Source: Planktothrix sp. UBA8402
GTDB lineage: Bacteria > Cyanobacteriota > Cyanobacteriia > Cyanobacteriales > Microcoleaceae
Assembly (NCBI GenBank): GCA_003456035.1
Contig: DMPJ01000291.1
Span: 239-6,781 of the forward strand
Reading direction: 5' to 3'
Length of the DNA stretch: 6,543 bases
Shown one piece after another: positions 1 through 6,543 of the stretch. Made by a program: the position numbers and the translations under genes. Numbering within the stretch: position 1 is the first letter of the stretch; the number at the start of each line of letters is the position of its first letter. The notes below the pieces were generated by a model that worked only from the letters and a program-made list of their open reading frames with translations, was not told the origin of the DNA and ran no database searches.

Positions 1-1670
1 TAGACAAAATTGAAATCATTCGTTCCACCCACTATAATTCCTGATAGTGTTTTATCTGCATTCAGGGGAAAATCCATACCCCCAATTCTTAATACTTCTG
101 CAACTCCATCAGAAACACCAGCAATCTTGAGGGTGAGGCTGATAATATCATCATCAAGATTGCTGCTGACCATGGCAACGCTATTATCAGCAATATTAAC
201 GCGACTATTCCCTTCAGTGAAGGTTGGACTATAACCATATCCAGTGGCACCGCCATTGAGGTCAACAACGGGGGGATTAGTAACAATACTACTTACTAAT
301 AACCCCCCCGTAATCAGATCCAACCCACCCTCATCACCTGTTTCTAATTTAAGATCCATTGGAGAGGTAACATCCGGGGGAAATAGGGCGTAACCATAGA
401 AGGTATCGCCTGGGTTAATTTCTAAATCTTTAAAGCTAACATACACACCAAAGATATTTTGCTTGACGGCTTGACTTGAATAACGTTGTACTGAATCTGG
501 GGTAATGTCACTACGACGTGTTATTTGTCCTCTATCGATAGTAATTTTAGAATCCCCCCAGTCTGTTGTATCATTTACATTTACGGGGACTAAATTTCCA
601 AAGCTCAGTGGGTTATTATTGGCATCAATTCCTGTAATTGCTGCGATTTTAAATGAGTCGTTGCCACCTCGATCTCCAATGAAAAAACCAACGTTGTTCT
701 TTGCCGTAGGTGCTGTCAAACCTGATATTGATACAAAGTCTGCCCGCTCAATATTGTTATAGTTACCCGAACCATCACCAGCGTTGACAAACAGATTGTC
801 TGTTCCCATATTCAAAATAGAGCCTAACAATGCCGTTTCCATGTTATCTTGATAACCTGGGGTCATAGAAATAGTATTACCATTTTTAGTACCCTCAAAC
901 CACAGAGTATTCCTAACCCCTGTTACATTCGGATTATTAACTCTTTGTAATTTGAGAAGATCCAACTGCCCGAAAACATTGTATTTATCCGCGCCAACAG
1001 CAAAAGAATTTAAAATTGTGTTGTTTCCCGCATACTTCATTGTGTACTTTGTTGCGGAATTAGCACCGGGAATATTAGTTTGGTTAGTAGTCCCAACATT
1101 AACGGTACTGGTTACAAAATTAGTTGCTTTTTGAGGTAAAATACCCTGGTAACTTCCGATCGCATTTTGACTAAAACTTAAAGCAGTTTCAATATTTCCA
1201 GTTTGAACTTCTAACGCCCAGTTTCCGCCTAATGCTGTATTTCCAGTTAAGTCATTAGAAGCGGCGATATCCGCTTGAGTTAGTTGGGATAAATTCGTAA
1301 CGAAAGATTGTCCTAAACTTCCAGACGCAAGATTACATCCATATAATAAAATATCAGCATTTTCACTTAATCCGGTTTGCCATTGTTGGAACTGTTTGGC
1401 ATATTGATTAAGGGTATTATTATCTAAAACTGTATTGCCTAACTTTAGACTTCCTGAACTGCCGTGAGCAATAATTTGGAGAGAATCAATATTTTTATAG
1501 TTGGACAAAATGGAACTAATTTGACCAATTCCATCTTGATTTGGATCTAATATAATAACTTCTGCGTTTGGATCAATTCCTGGCAGTAGTGTTTCGTAGT
1601 TTTCGACACTAGAATCAATAAAAACGATAGTTTTCAGTTGATTTTGAACAGAATTATGGTTGGATAACAT
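1..1670 (-). CDS. DUF4347-domain large surface/secreted protein, N-terminal part (3' partial)
   Basis: The frame is open for 556 codons from ATG at 1670 and leaves the window at its left edge. The next codon begins TA, so it is either Tyr or a stop and the true length cannot be told. AAGGA lies 10 bases before the ATG and supports this start. Residues about 14-178 match my memory of DUF4347: IVFIDSSVENYETLLPG, LDPNQDGIGQIS, IIAHGSSGSL (His69), LLYGCNLASG (Cys112), AASNDLTGNTALGGNW. Residues about 180-465 form a Gly/Asn/Asp-rich, probably beta-rich region (for example GNYNNIER near 300). From about 468 (VVDLNGGATG, then PTFTEG) it resembles the first of the Ig/cadherin-like repeats common in large bacterial adhesins. 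There is no N-terminal signal peptide. Such proteins are usually exported by type I secretion through a C-terminal signal, which would lie outside the window. The role (adhesion, cell surface) is inferred; DUF4347 itself has no function known to me. Confidence 0.88.
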   Translation of the reverse strand, partial: MLSNHNSVQNQLKTIVFIDSSVENYETLLPGIDPNAEVIILDPNQDGIGQISSILSNYKNIDSLQIIAHGSSGSLKLGNTVLDNNTLNQYAKQFQQWQTGLSENADILLYGCNLASGSLGQSFVTNLSQLTQADIAASNDLTGNTALGGNWALEVQTGNIETALSFSQNAIGSYQGILPQKATNFVTSTVNVGTTNQTNIPGANSATKYTMKYAGNNTILNSFAVGADKYNVFGQLDLLKLQRVNNPNVTGVRNTLWFEGTKNGNTISMTPGYQDNMETALLGSILNMGTDNLFVNAGDGSGNYNNIERADFVSISGLTAPTAKNNVGFFIGDRGGNDSFKIAAITGIDANNNPLSFGNLVPVNVNDTTDWGDSKITIDRGQITRRSDITPDSVQRYSSQAVKQNIFGVYVSFKDLEINPGDTFYGYALFPPDVTSPMDLKLETGDEGGLDLITGGLLVSSIVTNPPVVDLNGGATGYGYSPTFTEGNSRVNIADNSVAMVSSNLDDDIISLTLKIAGVSDGVAEVLRIGGMDFPLNADKTLSGIIVGGTNDFNFV

Positions 1671-1875
1671 ACCCTGATTTTCCTTAAATTAACTTTTGTT
1701 TCAACAAATGTATGGGTTAATTGAAACTTAAATTTGAACTGGCAATGGAAAAAAACTGATGCACCTTTGCAATACCGATGACCCTGAACAAATAGCTTGT
1801 ATCATAAATTATGCTATTACCTAAGTGTAAATGCGTAGATTAGAGGTATTGATTCAGTTTGTGCCAGATATGAAA

Positions 1876-1897
1876 TTGTCATACTTACAATTGACAA
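1876..1897. promoter_or_regulatory. Operator-like inverted repeat overlapping a -35 box
   Basis: TTGTCA (1876-1881) and TGACAA (1892-1897) are perfect 6-base inverted arms separated by 10 bases. This geometry suits a dimeric regulator, with half-sites about 1.5 helical turns apart. The right arm covers the TTGACA -35 of the candidate promoter at 1891-1918, so a bound protein would block or modulate it. Six-base arms in AT-rich DNA can arise by chance, so this is suggestive only. Confidence 0.3.
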
Positions 1898-1918
1898 AAG
1901 GTAAAAAAATGCTGTAAT
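1891..1918 (+). promoter_or_regulatory. Candidate sigma-70 promoter P1 for the histidine kinase
   Basis: A perfect TTGACA (1891-1896) is followed after 16 bases by TGTAAT (1913-1918), five of six matches to TATAAT. Transcription would begin near 1925 and leave a leader of roughly 140 bases before the kinase ATG at 2063. It points toward the kinase and away from the DUF4347 gene. Confidence 0.45.
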
Positions 1919-2002
1919 AGGCGTTCTTAGTAGTCAAAAATCTAAAAACTTCCACCAAAATCAAAGATGAGGTAATCAGCCAATGTATAGTTAAGGATAT
2001 CT

Positions 2003-2032
2003 TTGCGACTTAGCATAGAATGATAGTATGAT
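2003..2032 (+). promoter_or_regulatory. Candidate proximal promoter P2 for the histidine kinase
   Basis: TTGCGA (2003-2008, four of six) is followed after 18 bases by TATGAT (2027-2032, five of six to TATAAT). The start would fall near 2039, giving a short leader of about 24 bases. It is weaker in its -35 than P1; either or both could be used. Confidence 0.3.
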
Positions 2033-2062
2033 AAAATTTCCTGGCTAAGAGCGACCTCCCGG

Positions 2063-3775
2063 ATGTCTCTAATTTCGTCTCAACATAACTTAACAAAAAG
2101 TAAAATTTCCCCTGACATTGCCTTGCATAAGTTTAATCGTTTAAGTATTCGGCAAAAAATTGGCTGGGGTTATGGGTTGGTAATTGGGGTAGTCCTTGTG
2201 GGTGTGACCTCGGCGTTTTTGGTGGCGACCTATTCTGTGCGACCTTTGCGTAACCAATTAGAAACTGACCAACGGAAGGCCAAAGTTCTCGATGGACTTG
2301 GCCAAAGTCTTCTCCAGTTGAAGTACAATCAAGATAACCTAGTCCAATTTCTTAGTAATGGCCAGGATAGGTCAAAAATTGAACGGGGGGTTTCTGCCTT
2401 GCGTTCAAATATCTTTGTGATGAATAATCAACTTGAACAATTACAAGATATTCCCGAAACTACAGATATTAAAATTCAACAGGATTATCAGGCTTTACAA
2501 GACTTAACTCAACGCTATAAAGAACGGTTAAATAACTATTCAGAACAGTTTGAGAAACTAATTCAAACAACAGAACAACCTAATCTCAACCCTAAAATTT
2601 TAGAATCGGTTCAAAAATCTCTGCTCAATTTGAATCGAACTACAGGAATTATTCAAGTTTATCCTGTTTACGCAGAAACAACTCAACTGGAAAATAAATT
2701 TAGAAACCGGGCTGAAACTGCTCTTAAAAATTATGAAAGAATTGAATCTTTCAGCAAGATAATTATTATTATCACTGTATTTGTATCCAGTGGATTAGCG
2801 ATAATATTTGCAATTTTTACGAGTAATATGATTGCAAATCCTTTAGATATAATGATTAAAGTTGCAGAACAGGTGAGTGAAGAATCAGATTTTGCCCTGC
2901 AAGCTCCTGTTACCAGTTCCGATGAAATTGGGGTGCTAACCCAATCTTTAAATCATTTAATTCAACGGGTGGCTGAATATACGGAAGAATTGCAGAAAGC
3001 AAAAATTGTGGCGGAAGCAGCAAACCGTTCTAAGAGTGTGTTTTTAGCTAATATGAGCCATGAACTTCGCACCCCTTTAAATGCGATTATTGGCTATAGT
3101 GAAATGCTTCATGATGAATCTGAAGATTTAGGATATACGGACTTTTTACCTGACCTAGAACGAATTCAAACCGCCGGAAAACATCTACGAGATATGATTA
3201 GCGATATCTTAGATATTTCTAAAATTGAAGCGGGTCATGTCACCCTATATTTAGACAGCTTTCCTGTTGATAAACTGATTCAAGATGTGATCACAACGGC
3301 TACACCCTTAGCAGAAAAGAATAATAATGTTTTGAAAGCCAAGACTAAACCGAATATCGGAACTATGTATGCGGACGAGCAAAAAGTTAGACAAATTCTT
3401 TTGAATTTACTCAGCAATGCTTGCAAATTTACGGAAAAAGGAACGATTTATTTAATTGCTGAACGCACTGAGGAAAAACCCCCGATTCCAGAAGATGATG
3501 AATTGATGTATGGAATGATGGCAAATTCTTCTCAATATTTAGTTTTTCGGGTAAAAGATTCGGGAATTGGGATGACAGAAGATCAATTACAATATATTTT
3601 TAAACCGTTTATGCAAGCGGATGTTTCTACGACAAAACGATTTGGAGGAACGGGACTAGGATTGGCTATTAGTCAACGTTTATGTCAAATTCTTGGTGGC
3701 GTAATTACGGTAGAAAGCGAGATGGATAAGGGTTCTATATTTAGTGTTTGGCTTCCGGTTCATGTGAAGGGATAA
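2063..3775 (+). CDS. Membrane-bound sensor histidine kinase (TM-sensor-TM-HAMP-HisKA-HATPase)
   Basis: A complete 570-residue two-component sensor kinase. The ATG at 2063 is the only sensible start: the frame is closed by TAG at 2024 with no start codon between, although there is no clear Shine-Dalgarno sequence. Order: transmembrane helix about 34-57; extracytoplasmic region about 58-231, Gln/Asn/Glu/Leu-rich and probably a helical bundle without a recognised ligand domain; second transmembrane helix about 232-254; HAMP about 255-308 (Pro260, DEIG 287-290); HisKA with the H-box [14 protein letters not shown] and phospho-acceptor His333; HATPase with N-box [11 protein letters not shown] (Asn448, Asn452), G1 KDSGIG (Asp499), F-box FKPF and G2 GGTGLGL (529-535). 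A short acidic loop (about 471-489) sits inside the ATPase domain. It lacks PAS, GAF and receiver domains, and no response regulator is adjacent, so it is an orphan kinase. It should autophosphorylate His333 at the inner face of the membrane. Signal and partner are unknown. Confidence 0.95.
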   Translation: MSLISSQHNLTKSKISPDIALHKFNRLSIRQKIGWGYGLVIGVVLVGVTSAFLVATYSVRPLRNQLETDQRKAKVLDGLGQSLLQLKYNQDNLVQFLSNGQDRSKIERGVSALRSNIFVMNNQLEQLQDIPETTDIKIQQDYQALQDLTQRYKERLNNYSEQFEKLIQTTEQPNLNPKILESVQKSLLNLNRTTGIIQVYPVYAETTQLENKFRNRAETALKNYERIESFSKIIIIITVFVSSGLAIIFAIFTSNMIANPLDIMIKVAEQVSEESDFALQAPVTSSDEIGVLTQSLNHLIQRVAEYTEELQKAKIVAEAANRSKSVFLANMSHELRTPLNAIIGYSEMLHDESEDLGYTDFLPDLERIQTAGKHLRDMISDILDISKIEAGHVTLYLDSFPVDKLIQDVITTATPLAEKNNNVLKAKTKPNIGTMYADEQKVRQILLNLLSNACKFTEKGTIYLIAERTEEKPPIPEDDELMYGMMANSSQYLVFRVKDSGIGMTEDQLQYIFKPFMQADVSTTKRFGGTGLGLAISQRLCQILGGVITVESEMDKGSIFSVWLPVHVKG

Positions 3776-3818
3776 AGTGTTTTTAGAATCTGGGATAATT
3801 GAATTATTTTAATTTCCA

Positions 3819-3854
3819 GTTTCCAGCAGTGCCAGCGTCCTCGCTGGCTATTAT
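3819..3854. repeat. 36-bp hairpin repeat, copy 1
   Basis: The 36 bases starting GTTTCCAGCAGTGCC are identical to those at 3871-3906, with a period of 52 bases. The core is a perfect 7-bp dyad, GCCAGCG-TCCT-CGCTGGC (stems 3831-3837 and 3842-3848). Its GC-rich core stands out from the AT-rich surroundings. Repeats of this kind, with the GCCAGCGTCCTCGCTGGC core, are as I recall dispersed in cyanobacterial genomes. It lies 43 bases after the kinase stop codon. Confidence 0.85.
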
Positions 3855-3900
3855 ATTATTGACAGCTATTGTTTCCAGCAGTGCCAGCGTCCTCGCTGGC
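3831..3900. terminator. Tandem hairpins between convergent genes, possible bidirectional terminator
   Basis: Two 7-bp GC-rich stem-loops (3831-3848 and 3883-3900) lie between the rightward kinase and the leftward toxin-antitoxin operon. On the plus strand each is followed by TATTAT rather than a clean T-run, so they are not classical intrinsic terminators. A separate weak AT-only hairpin with a short T-run (ATAAT-TGA-ATTAT then TTT, 3795-3810) sits just after the kinase. The terminator role is inferred from position and fold. Confidence 0.35.
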
Positions 3901-3906
3901 TATTAT
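3871..3906. repeat. 36-bp hairpin repeat, copy 2, overlapping the end of the PIN gene
   Basis: An exact copy of 3819-3854, separated from it by the 16 bases 3855-3870. Stems are 3883-3889 and 3894-3900 around the loop TCCT. Its last four bases (3903-3906) contain the stop codon of the leftward PIN-domain reading frame, which places the repeat at the breakpoint of that truncated gene. Confidence 0.85.
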
Positions 3907-4106
3907 TTCCCACTGGCGTATTTATTTGCTCTTAATAATTCTCTCCTAACTTCATAGTCAGCGATTTCAGGTAAGATAAAAGTCACGCCATTATCTAGGG
4001 ATTGTTTAAACCACTGTTTACAATTTTGTGCTTCAGCAGAGGATGATTTTGGGTTAGTGATAATCCCGATAATTCCTGTATCTAAGAAAAGCAAGGTTCG
4101 ACTCAT
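3903..4106 (-). pseudogene. Truncated PIN-domain (VapC-like) toxin
   Basis: The frame encodes 67 residues, MSRTLLFLDTGIIGIITNP... to ...EVRRELLRANKYASGK. It resembles the N-terminal half of cyanobacterial PIN-domain toxins, ribonucleases of type II toxin-antitoxin systems that are usually about 130-160 residues. The first catalytic aspartate (Asp9, in LLFLDTG) and the conserved acidic region (LPEIADYEVRREL, Glu47/Glu52) are present. The C-terminal half with the remaining metal-binding aspartates is missing. From memory, relatives continue past LLRANK with a VRGI-like sequence; here the frame diverges after Lys62 and stops within a 36-bp repeat. The start is 4 bases after the stop of the upstream partner, and a GGAGG lies 15 bases before the ATG, so translation was probably coupled. 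The product is expected to be inactive. A deliberately short protein is less likely. Confidence 0.75.
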
Positions 4107-4110
4107 GGCG

Positions 4111-4446
4111 TTATTTTAAAACCTCCAGTAAGTAATTGAGAGTTTCTGTTTGTTCTTGTTCATCTCCTTCTTGTTCCCACTTCCTTAATAGTTCAATCCC
4201 CGCTTGATTTTTCTTAATTTGTTCTTGACGTTGCTGTTCATCGGGGGTAAGAATAATAGGTTGAGGTTGAGGAGTTGTTGCTTGTCGAAATGTTCTCATA
4301 ATTTGTAATAAATTTTGCCATTGTTCTTGAGGAGTTAATTGAATTTCTGTTAAAAATTCATTAATTAATAACGTGGGTTCGGCTTCCGATGAAGTCAGGT
4401 TACTTTCTGCTGAAATTGTGGAACTAGGGTTAACAGTTTGTGTCAT
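4111..4446 (-). CDS. Putative antitoxin partner of the PIN-domain toxin
   Basis: A 111-residue acidic, Gln/Glu/Thr-rich protein. I place the start at ATG 4446: AAGGAA lies 9 bases upstream, whereas the in-frame TTG at 4452 would be only 3 bases from it. The N-terminus (MTQTVNPSSTISAESN) is polar and probably disordered. The middle (about 28-54) looks helical and the C-terminus contains IELLRKWEQEGDEQEQTETLNYL. I recall similar C-terminal LLxxW-EEGDEQEQ-ETW-YL motifs in small cyanobacterial proteins encoded just upstream of PIN toxins. I see no classical AbrB, Phd or RHH DNA-binding domain. Small size, first place in the operon and the 4-base gap to a PIN gene are what support the antitoxin call. 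It may also act alone now that the toxin is broken. The conserved motif is recalled, not searched. Confidence 0.65.
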   Translation of the reverse strand: MTQTVNPSSTISAESNLTSSEAEPTLLINEFLTEIQLTPQEQWQNLLQIMRTFRQATTPQPQPIILTPDEQQRQEQIKKNQAGIELLRKWEQEGDEQEQTETLNYLLEVLK

Positions 4447-4480
4447 TGTCAAAAGTTCCTTAGCGATTTAGGATATTTTT

Positions 4481-4510
4481 ATTATAGATCGATTCCCCTT
4501 TGACCTTCAA
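4481..4510 (-). promoter_or_regulatory. Candidate promoter of the toxin-antitoxin operon
   Basis: Reading the minus strand, TTGAAG (4510-4505, four of six to TTGACA) is followed after 18 bases by a perfect TATAAT (4486-4481). Transcription would begin near 4474, giving a leader of about 28 bases with the Shine-Dalgarno AAGGAA before ATG 4446. Confidence 0.55.
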
Positions 4511-4565
4511 ATTTTGCCATTAACCCTGGTATTTTCGGTGAACCGTACTAAAAAAGTCGTAAAAA

Positions 4566-4599
4566 TAAGATAAACTATCTTAATAGAGTTGGGTATAGT
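4566..4599 (+). promoter_or_regulatory. Candidate clpB control region: 7-bp dyad plus -10-like box
   Basis: TAAGATA-AAC-TATCTTA (4566-4582) is a perfect 7-base inverted repeat. It ends 11 bases before TATAGT (4594-4599, five of six to TATAAT). No good -35 lies at the right distance; the dyad occupies that position, which would suit an activator-dependent promoter or a repressor site. The leader would be about 85 bases. I see no CIRCE element (the HrcA operator) in this gap. Confidence 0.3.
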
Positions 4600-4678
4600 A
4601 AGAAAGTGTTATAGGAAATTTCTAACTTAGAACCTTCCTAATATTGTTAATTTGCCATCAATTAATTACCATCAAAGC

Positions 4679-4684
4679 AGAGGA
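4679..4684 (+). promoter_or_regulatory. clpB: Shine-Dalgarno sequence of clpB
   Basis: AGAGGA lies 5 bases before ATG 4690 and fixes the start of ClpB, whose first residues (MQPTDPNKF) match the usual cyanobacterial N-terminus. Confidence 0.7.
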
Positions 4685-4689
4685 TAAAT

Positions 4690-6543
4690 ATGCAGCCAAC
4701 TGATCCTAATAAGTTTACAGAAAAAACCTGGGAAGCCTTAGCCCGGACTCCCGATCTGGTCAAACAATCCCAACAGCAACAAATTGAAACTGAACACTTA
4801 ATGAAAGCGTTGCTGGAACAAGAAGGATTGACTAAAAATATCCTGAGTAAAGCGGGAATATCCGTTGCTCAATTTCGAGAAAGAACCGATGGGTTTATTA
4901 ACCGTCAACCTAAAATAACCGGGACAATTGCTAATGTTTATTTAGGTCGAAGTTTAGATACCCTTTTAGACCGAGCCGAAGCCTATCGCCAAGAATACAA
5001 AGATGAGTTTATTTCGGTTGAACATCTATTTTTAGCTTATACTAAAGATGATCGTTTTGGCAAGGCTTTATTTCAAGAATTTCACTTAGATGAAACCAAA
5101 CTCAAATCTATTATTACTCAAATTAGAGGAAACAATAAAGTGACTGATCAAACACCCGAAAACAAATACGAAGCCCTAGAAAAATATGGTCGAGATTTAA
5201 CCGAAGCCGCCCGGCAAGGAAAACTTGATCCGGTAATTGGACGAGATGATGAAATTCGTCGGACTATCCAAATTTTAAGCCGCAGAACTAAAAATAATCC
5301 GGTATTAATTGGGGAGCCAGGTGTTGGTAAAACTGCGATCGCCGAAGGACTTGCACAACGAATTATTGCCGGAGATGTGCCTCAATCTTTGCAAGAAAGA
5401 CGGTTAATTGCCTTAGATATGGGGGCGTTAATTGCCGGGGCAAAATTCCGAGGAGAATTTGAAGAACGCTTAAAAGCGGTATTAAAAGAAGTCACCGATT
5501 CTAAGGGTGCAATTATTCTATTTATTGATGAAATTCATACCGTTGTCGGGGCGGGTGCAACCCAAGGAGCGATGGATGCTGGGAACCTTTTAAAACCTAT
5601 GTTAGCCCGGGGAGAATTGCGCTGTATTGGAGCAACAACCCTAGACGAATATCGCAAGTATCTTGAAAAAGATCCCGCCTTAGAACGGCGTTTTCAACAG
5701 GTTTATGTTGATCAACCTACCGTTGAAGATACTATCTCAATTTTACGCGGATTAAAAGAACGTTATGAAGTGCATCATGGGGTGAAAATTTCCGATAGTG
5801 CGTTAGTAGCCGCCGCTGTATTATCAACTCGATATATTAGCGATCGCTTTTTACCCGATAAAGCCATTGATTTAGTTGATGAATCGGCGGCTAAATTAAA
5901 GATGGAAATTACATCTAAACCAGAACAATTAGATGAAATTGATCGGCGCATTTTGCAATTAGAAATGGAACGTTTATCGTTAAAAAAAGAAAGCGATGCT
6001 GCATCTTTAGAACGTTTAGAACGAATAGAAACCGAATTAGGAACATTAAAGCAAGAACAACAAAGCCTGAGTTCTCAATGGCAATCCGAGAAAAAAGTGA
6101 TTACCGATATTCAATCGATCAAAGAAGAAATTGATCGGGTTAATATTGAAATTCAGCAAGCCGAACGGAACTATGATTTAAACCGAGCGGCGGAATTAAA
6201 GTATGGGAAAATGGAAGAACTCAAGAAAAAACTGAAAGCCATAGAAGCCCAATTAGAGAATACTCAAATCAGTGGAAAAACCCTATTGCGGGAGGAAGTT
6301 ACCGAAGCCGATATTGCGGAAATCATCTCAAAATGGACAGGAATTCCGATTAGTAAATTAGTCGAGTCGGAAATGCAAAAACTTCTAACTTTAGAAGCTG
6401 AATTACATCAACGAGTTATCGGTCAAGATGAAGCAGTAACGGCTGTTGCTGATGCCATTCAACGGTCAAGAGCGGGGTTATCTGACCCCAATCGTCCCGT
6501 CGCCAGTTTCATCTTTCTAGGCCCCACAGGAGTTGGGAAAACG
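4690..6543 (+). CDS. clpB: ATP-dependent disaggregase ClpB (3' partial, ClpB1-like)
   Basis: The first 618 codons of ClpB, the Hsp100 AAA+ chaperone that forms a hexamer and, with DnaK, threads aggregated proteins through its pore to rescue them after heat stress. In order: N-terminal Clp domain with two repeats (about 1-150); first AAA+ domain with Walker A GEPGVGKT (208-215), pore-loop region [10 protein letters not shown] (252-261), Walker B ILFIDEIH (Glu281) and arginine finger ALERRF (Arg333/334); the coiled-coil middle domain (about 405-525) that contacts DnaK and distinguishes ClpB from ClpA/ClpC; then the linker and start of the second AAA+ domain ([21 protein letters not shown]). The window ends exactly at the second Walker A, GPTGVGKT (611-618). 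Full-length relatives are about 870 residues, so roughly 250 are missing. The frame is intact with all visible catalytic residues. Cyanobacteria often carry two clpB genes; the N-terminus favours the ClpB1 type, from memory. Confidence 0.97.
   Translation, partial: MQPTDPNKFTEKTWEALARTPDLVKQSQQQQIETEHLMKALLEQEGLTKNILSKAGISVAQFRERTDGFINRQPKITGTIANVYLGRSLDTLLDRAEAYRQEYKDEFISVEHLFLAYTKDDRFGKALFQEFHLDETKLKSIITQIRGNNKVTDQTPENKYEALEKYGRDLTEAARQGKLDPVIGRDDEIRRTIQILSRRTKNNPVLIGEPGVGKTAIAEGLAQRIIAGDVPQSLQERRLIALDMGALIAGAKFRGEFEERLKAVLKEVTDSKGAIILFIDEIHTVVGAGATQGAMDAGNLLKPMLARGELRCIGATTLDEYRKYLEKDPALERRFQQVYVDQPTVEDTISILRGLKERYEVHHGVKISDSALVAAAVLSTRYISDRFLPDKAIDLVDESAAKLKMEITSKPEQLDEIDRRILQLEMERLSLKKESDAASLERLERIETELGTLKQEQQSLSSQWQSEKKVITDIQSIKEEIDRVNIEIQQAERNYDLNRAAELKYGKMEELKKKLKAIEAQLENTQISGKTLLREEVTEADIAEIISKWTGIPISKLVESEMQKLLTLEAELHQRVIGQDEAVTAVADAIQRSRAGLSDPNRPVASFIFLGPTGVGKT
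5335..5342. repeat. HIP1 octamer GCGATCGC
   Basis: An exact copy of the highly iterated palindrome HIP1, which is over-represented in many cyanobacterial genomes. It lies inside clpB just after the first Walker A and supports the cyanobacterial assignment. Confidence 0.8.
5840..5847. repeat. HIP1 octamer GCGATCGC
   Basis: A second exact HIP1 copy inside clpB, in the ISDRF coding stretch at the end of the first AAA+ domain. A seven-of-eight match (minus strand GCGATCGG) is also present in the DUF4347 gene near 1157-1164. Confidence 0.8.

Larger units (their letters stand above)
1671..2062. other. Divergent intergenic region between the DUF4347 gene and the histidine kinase
   Basis: This 392-base AT-rich gap holds no convincing gene. 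It contains the Shine-Dalgarno sequence of the leftward gene at its left end, two candidate rightward promoters (listed separately), and short dyads: CATAA-A-TTATG at 1803-1813 and TTGTCA-N10-TGACAA at 1876-1897. I found no convincing minus-strand promoter by eye. No tRNA or known riboswitch fold was recognised. Confidence 0.6.

Noticed and set aside
10..1134. Plus-strand open frames of 60-85 codons at 10-234, 505-762 and 952-1134, and a minus-strand one at 89-286
   Set aside because: They overlap the long intact DUF4347 frame on the minus strand, have no recognisable domains and are shadows of it.
1759..1824. A 21-codon plus-strand small ORF (MHLCNTDDPEQIACIINYAI...) with GGAA 8 bases upstream
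   Set aside because: Too short, with no recognised relative, no clear promoter and chance-level support; not called as a gene.
3776..3818. Remnant of the missing PIN C-terminus beyond the repeats on the minus strand
   Set aside because: The stretch gives only a few residues before a stop (...NWKLK), too little to claim as a remnant.
3819..3906. Minimal CRISPR array (two 36-base repeats, a length typical of cyanobacterial CRISPR repeats)
   Set aside because: The intervening segment is only 16 bases, there are only two copies, no cas genes are present, and the repeat core is a strong dyad of a dispersed-repeat type.
4447..4452. TTG start at 4452 for the antitoxin (adds two residues)
   Set aside because: The Shine-Dalgarno AAGGAA would be only 3 bases away; ATG at 4446 has a suitable 9-base spacing.
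4453..4689. CIRCE/HrcA operator upstream of clpB
   Set aside because: No TTAGCACTC-N9-GAGTGCTAA-like sequence is present in the gap.

Overview
The window looks cyanobacterial. It is AT-rich. A ClpB with the typical cyanobacterial N-terminus ([12 protein letters not shown]...) lies at the right edge and carries two copies of the HIP1 octamer GCGATCGC. A DUF4347 surface-type protein, a family common in filamentous cyanobacteria, lies at the left edge. A Planktothrix/Oscillatoria-like filamentous organism is my best guess; the genus is inference, not shown.

Layout from left to right. Bases 1-1670 (minus strand) hold the first 556 codons of a large DUF4347 protein that runs off the left edge. 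Bases 1671-2062 are a 392-base divergent intergenic region with two candidate rightward promoters and an operator-like dyad. Bases 2063-3775 (plus) encode a complete 570-residue membrane sensor histidine kinase with no response regulator beside it. Bases 3776-3902 are a convergent gap that contains two near-adjacent copies of a 36-bp repeat, each with a GC-rich hairpin. Bases 3903-4106 (minus) are a truncated PIN-domain (VapC-like) toxin gene whose stop codon falls inside the second repeat copy. Bases 4111-4446 (minus) are the small partner gene, a putative antitoxin, directly upstream in the same operon. Bases 4447-4689 are a second divergent region, with a good minus-strand promoter for the toxin-antitoxin operon and a dyad plus -10-like box ahead of clpB. 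Bases 4690-6543 (plus) encode ClpB from its start codon to the second Walker A motif, where the window ends.

The genes do not form one obvious pathway. ClpB is core protein-quality control. The kinase is an orphan sensor that shares a divergent control region with the surface protein, so a regulatory link is possible but unproven. The toxin-antitoxin pair appears decayed: the antitoxin frame is intact, but the PIN toxin has lost its C-terminal half at the repeat. I see no clearly new multi-gene system. The items most worth a second look are the repeat-associated toxin truncation, the His-Gly / Gly-Cys pair in the DUF4347 domain that resembles a clan CD cysteine-peptidase dyad, and the paired hairpin repeats.
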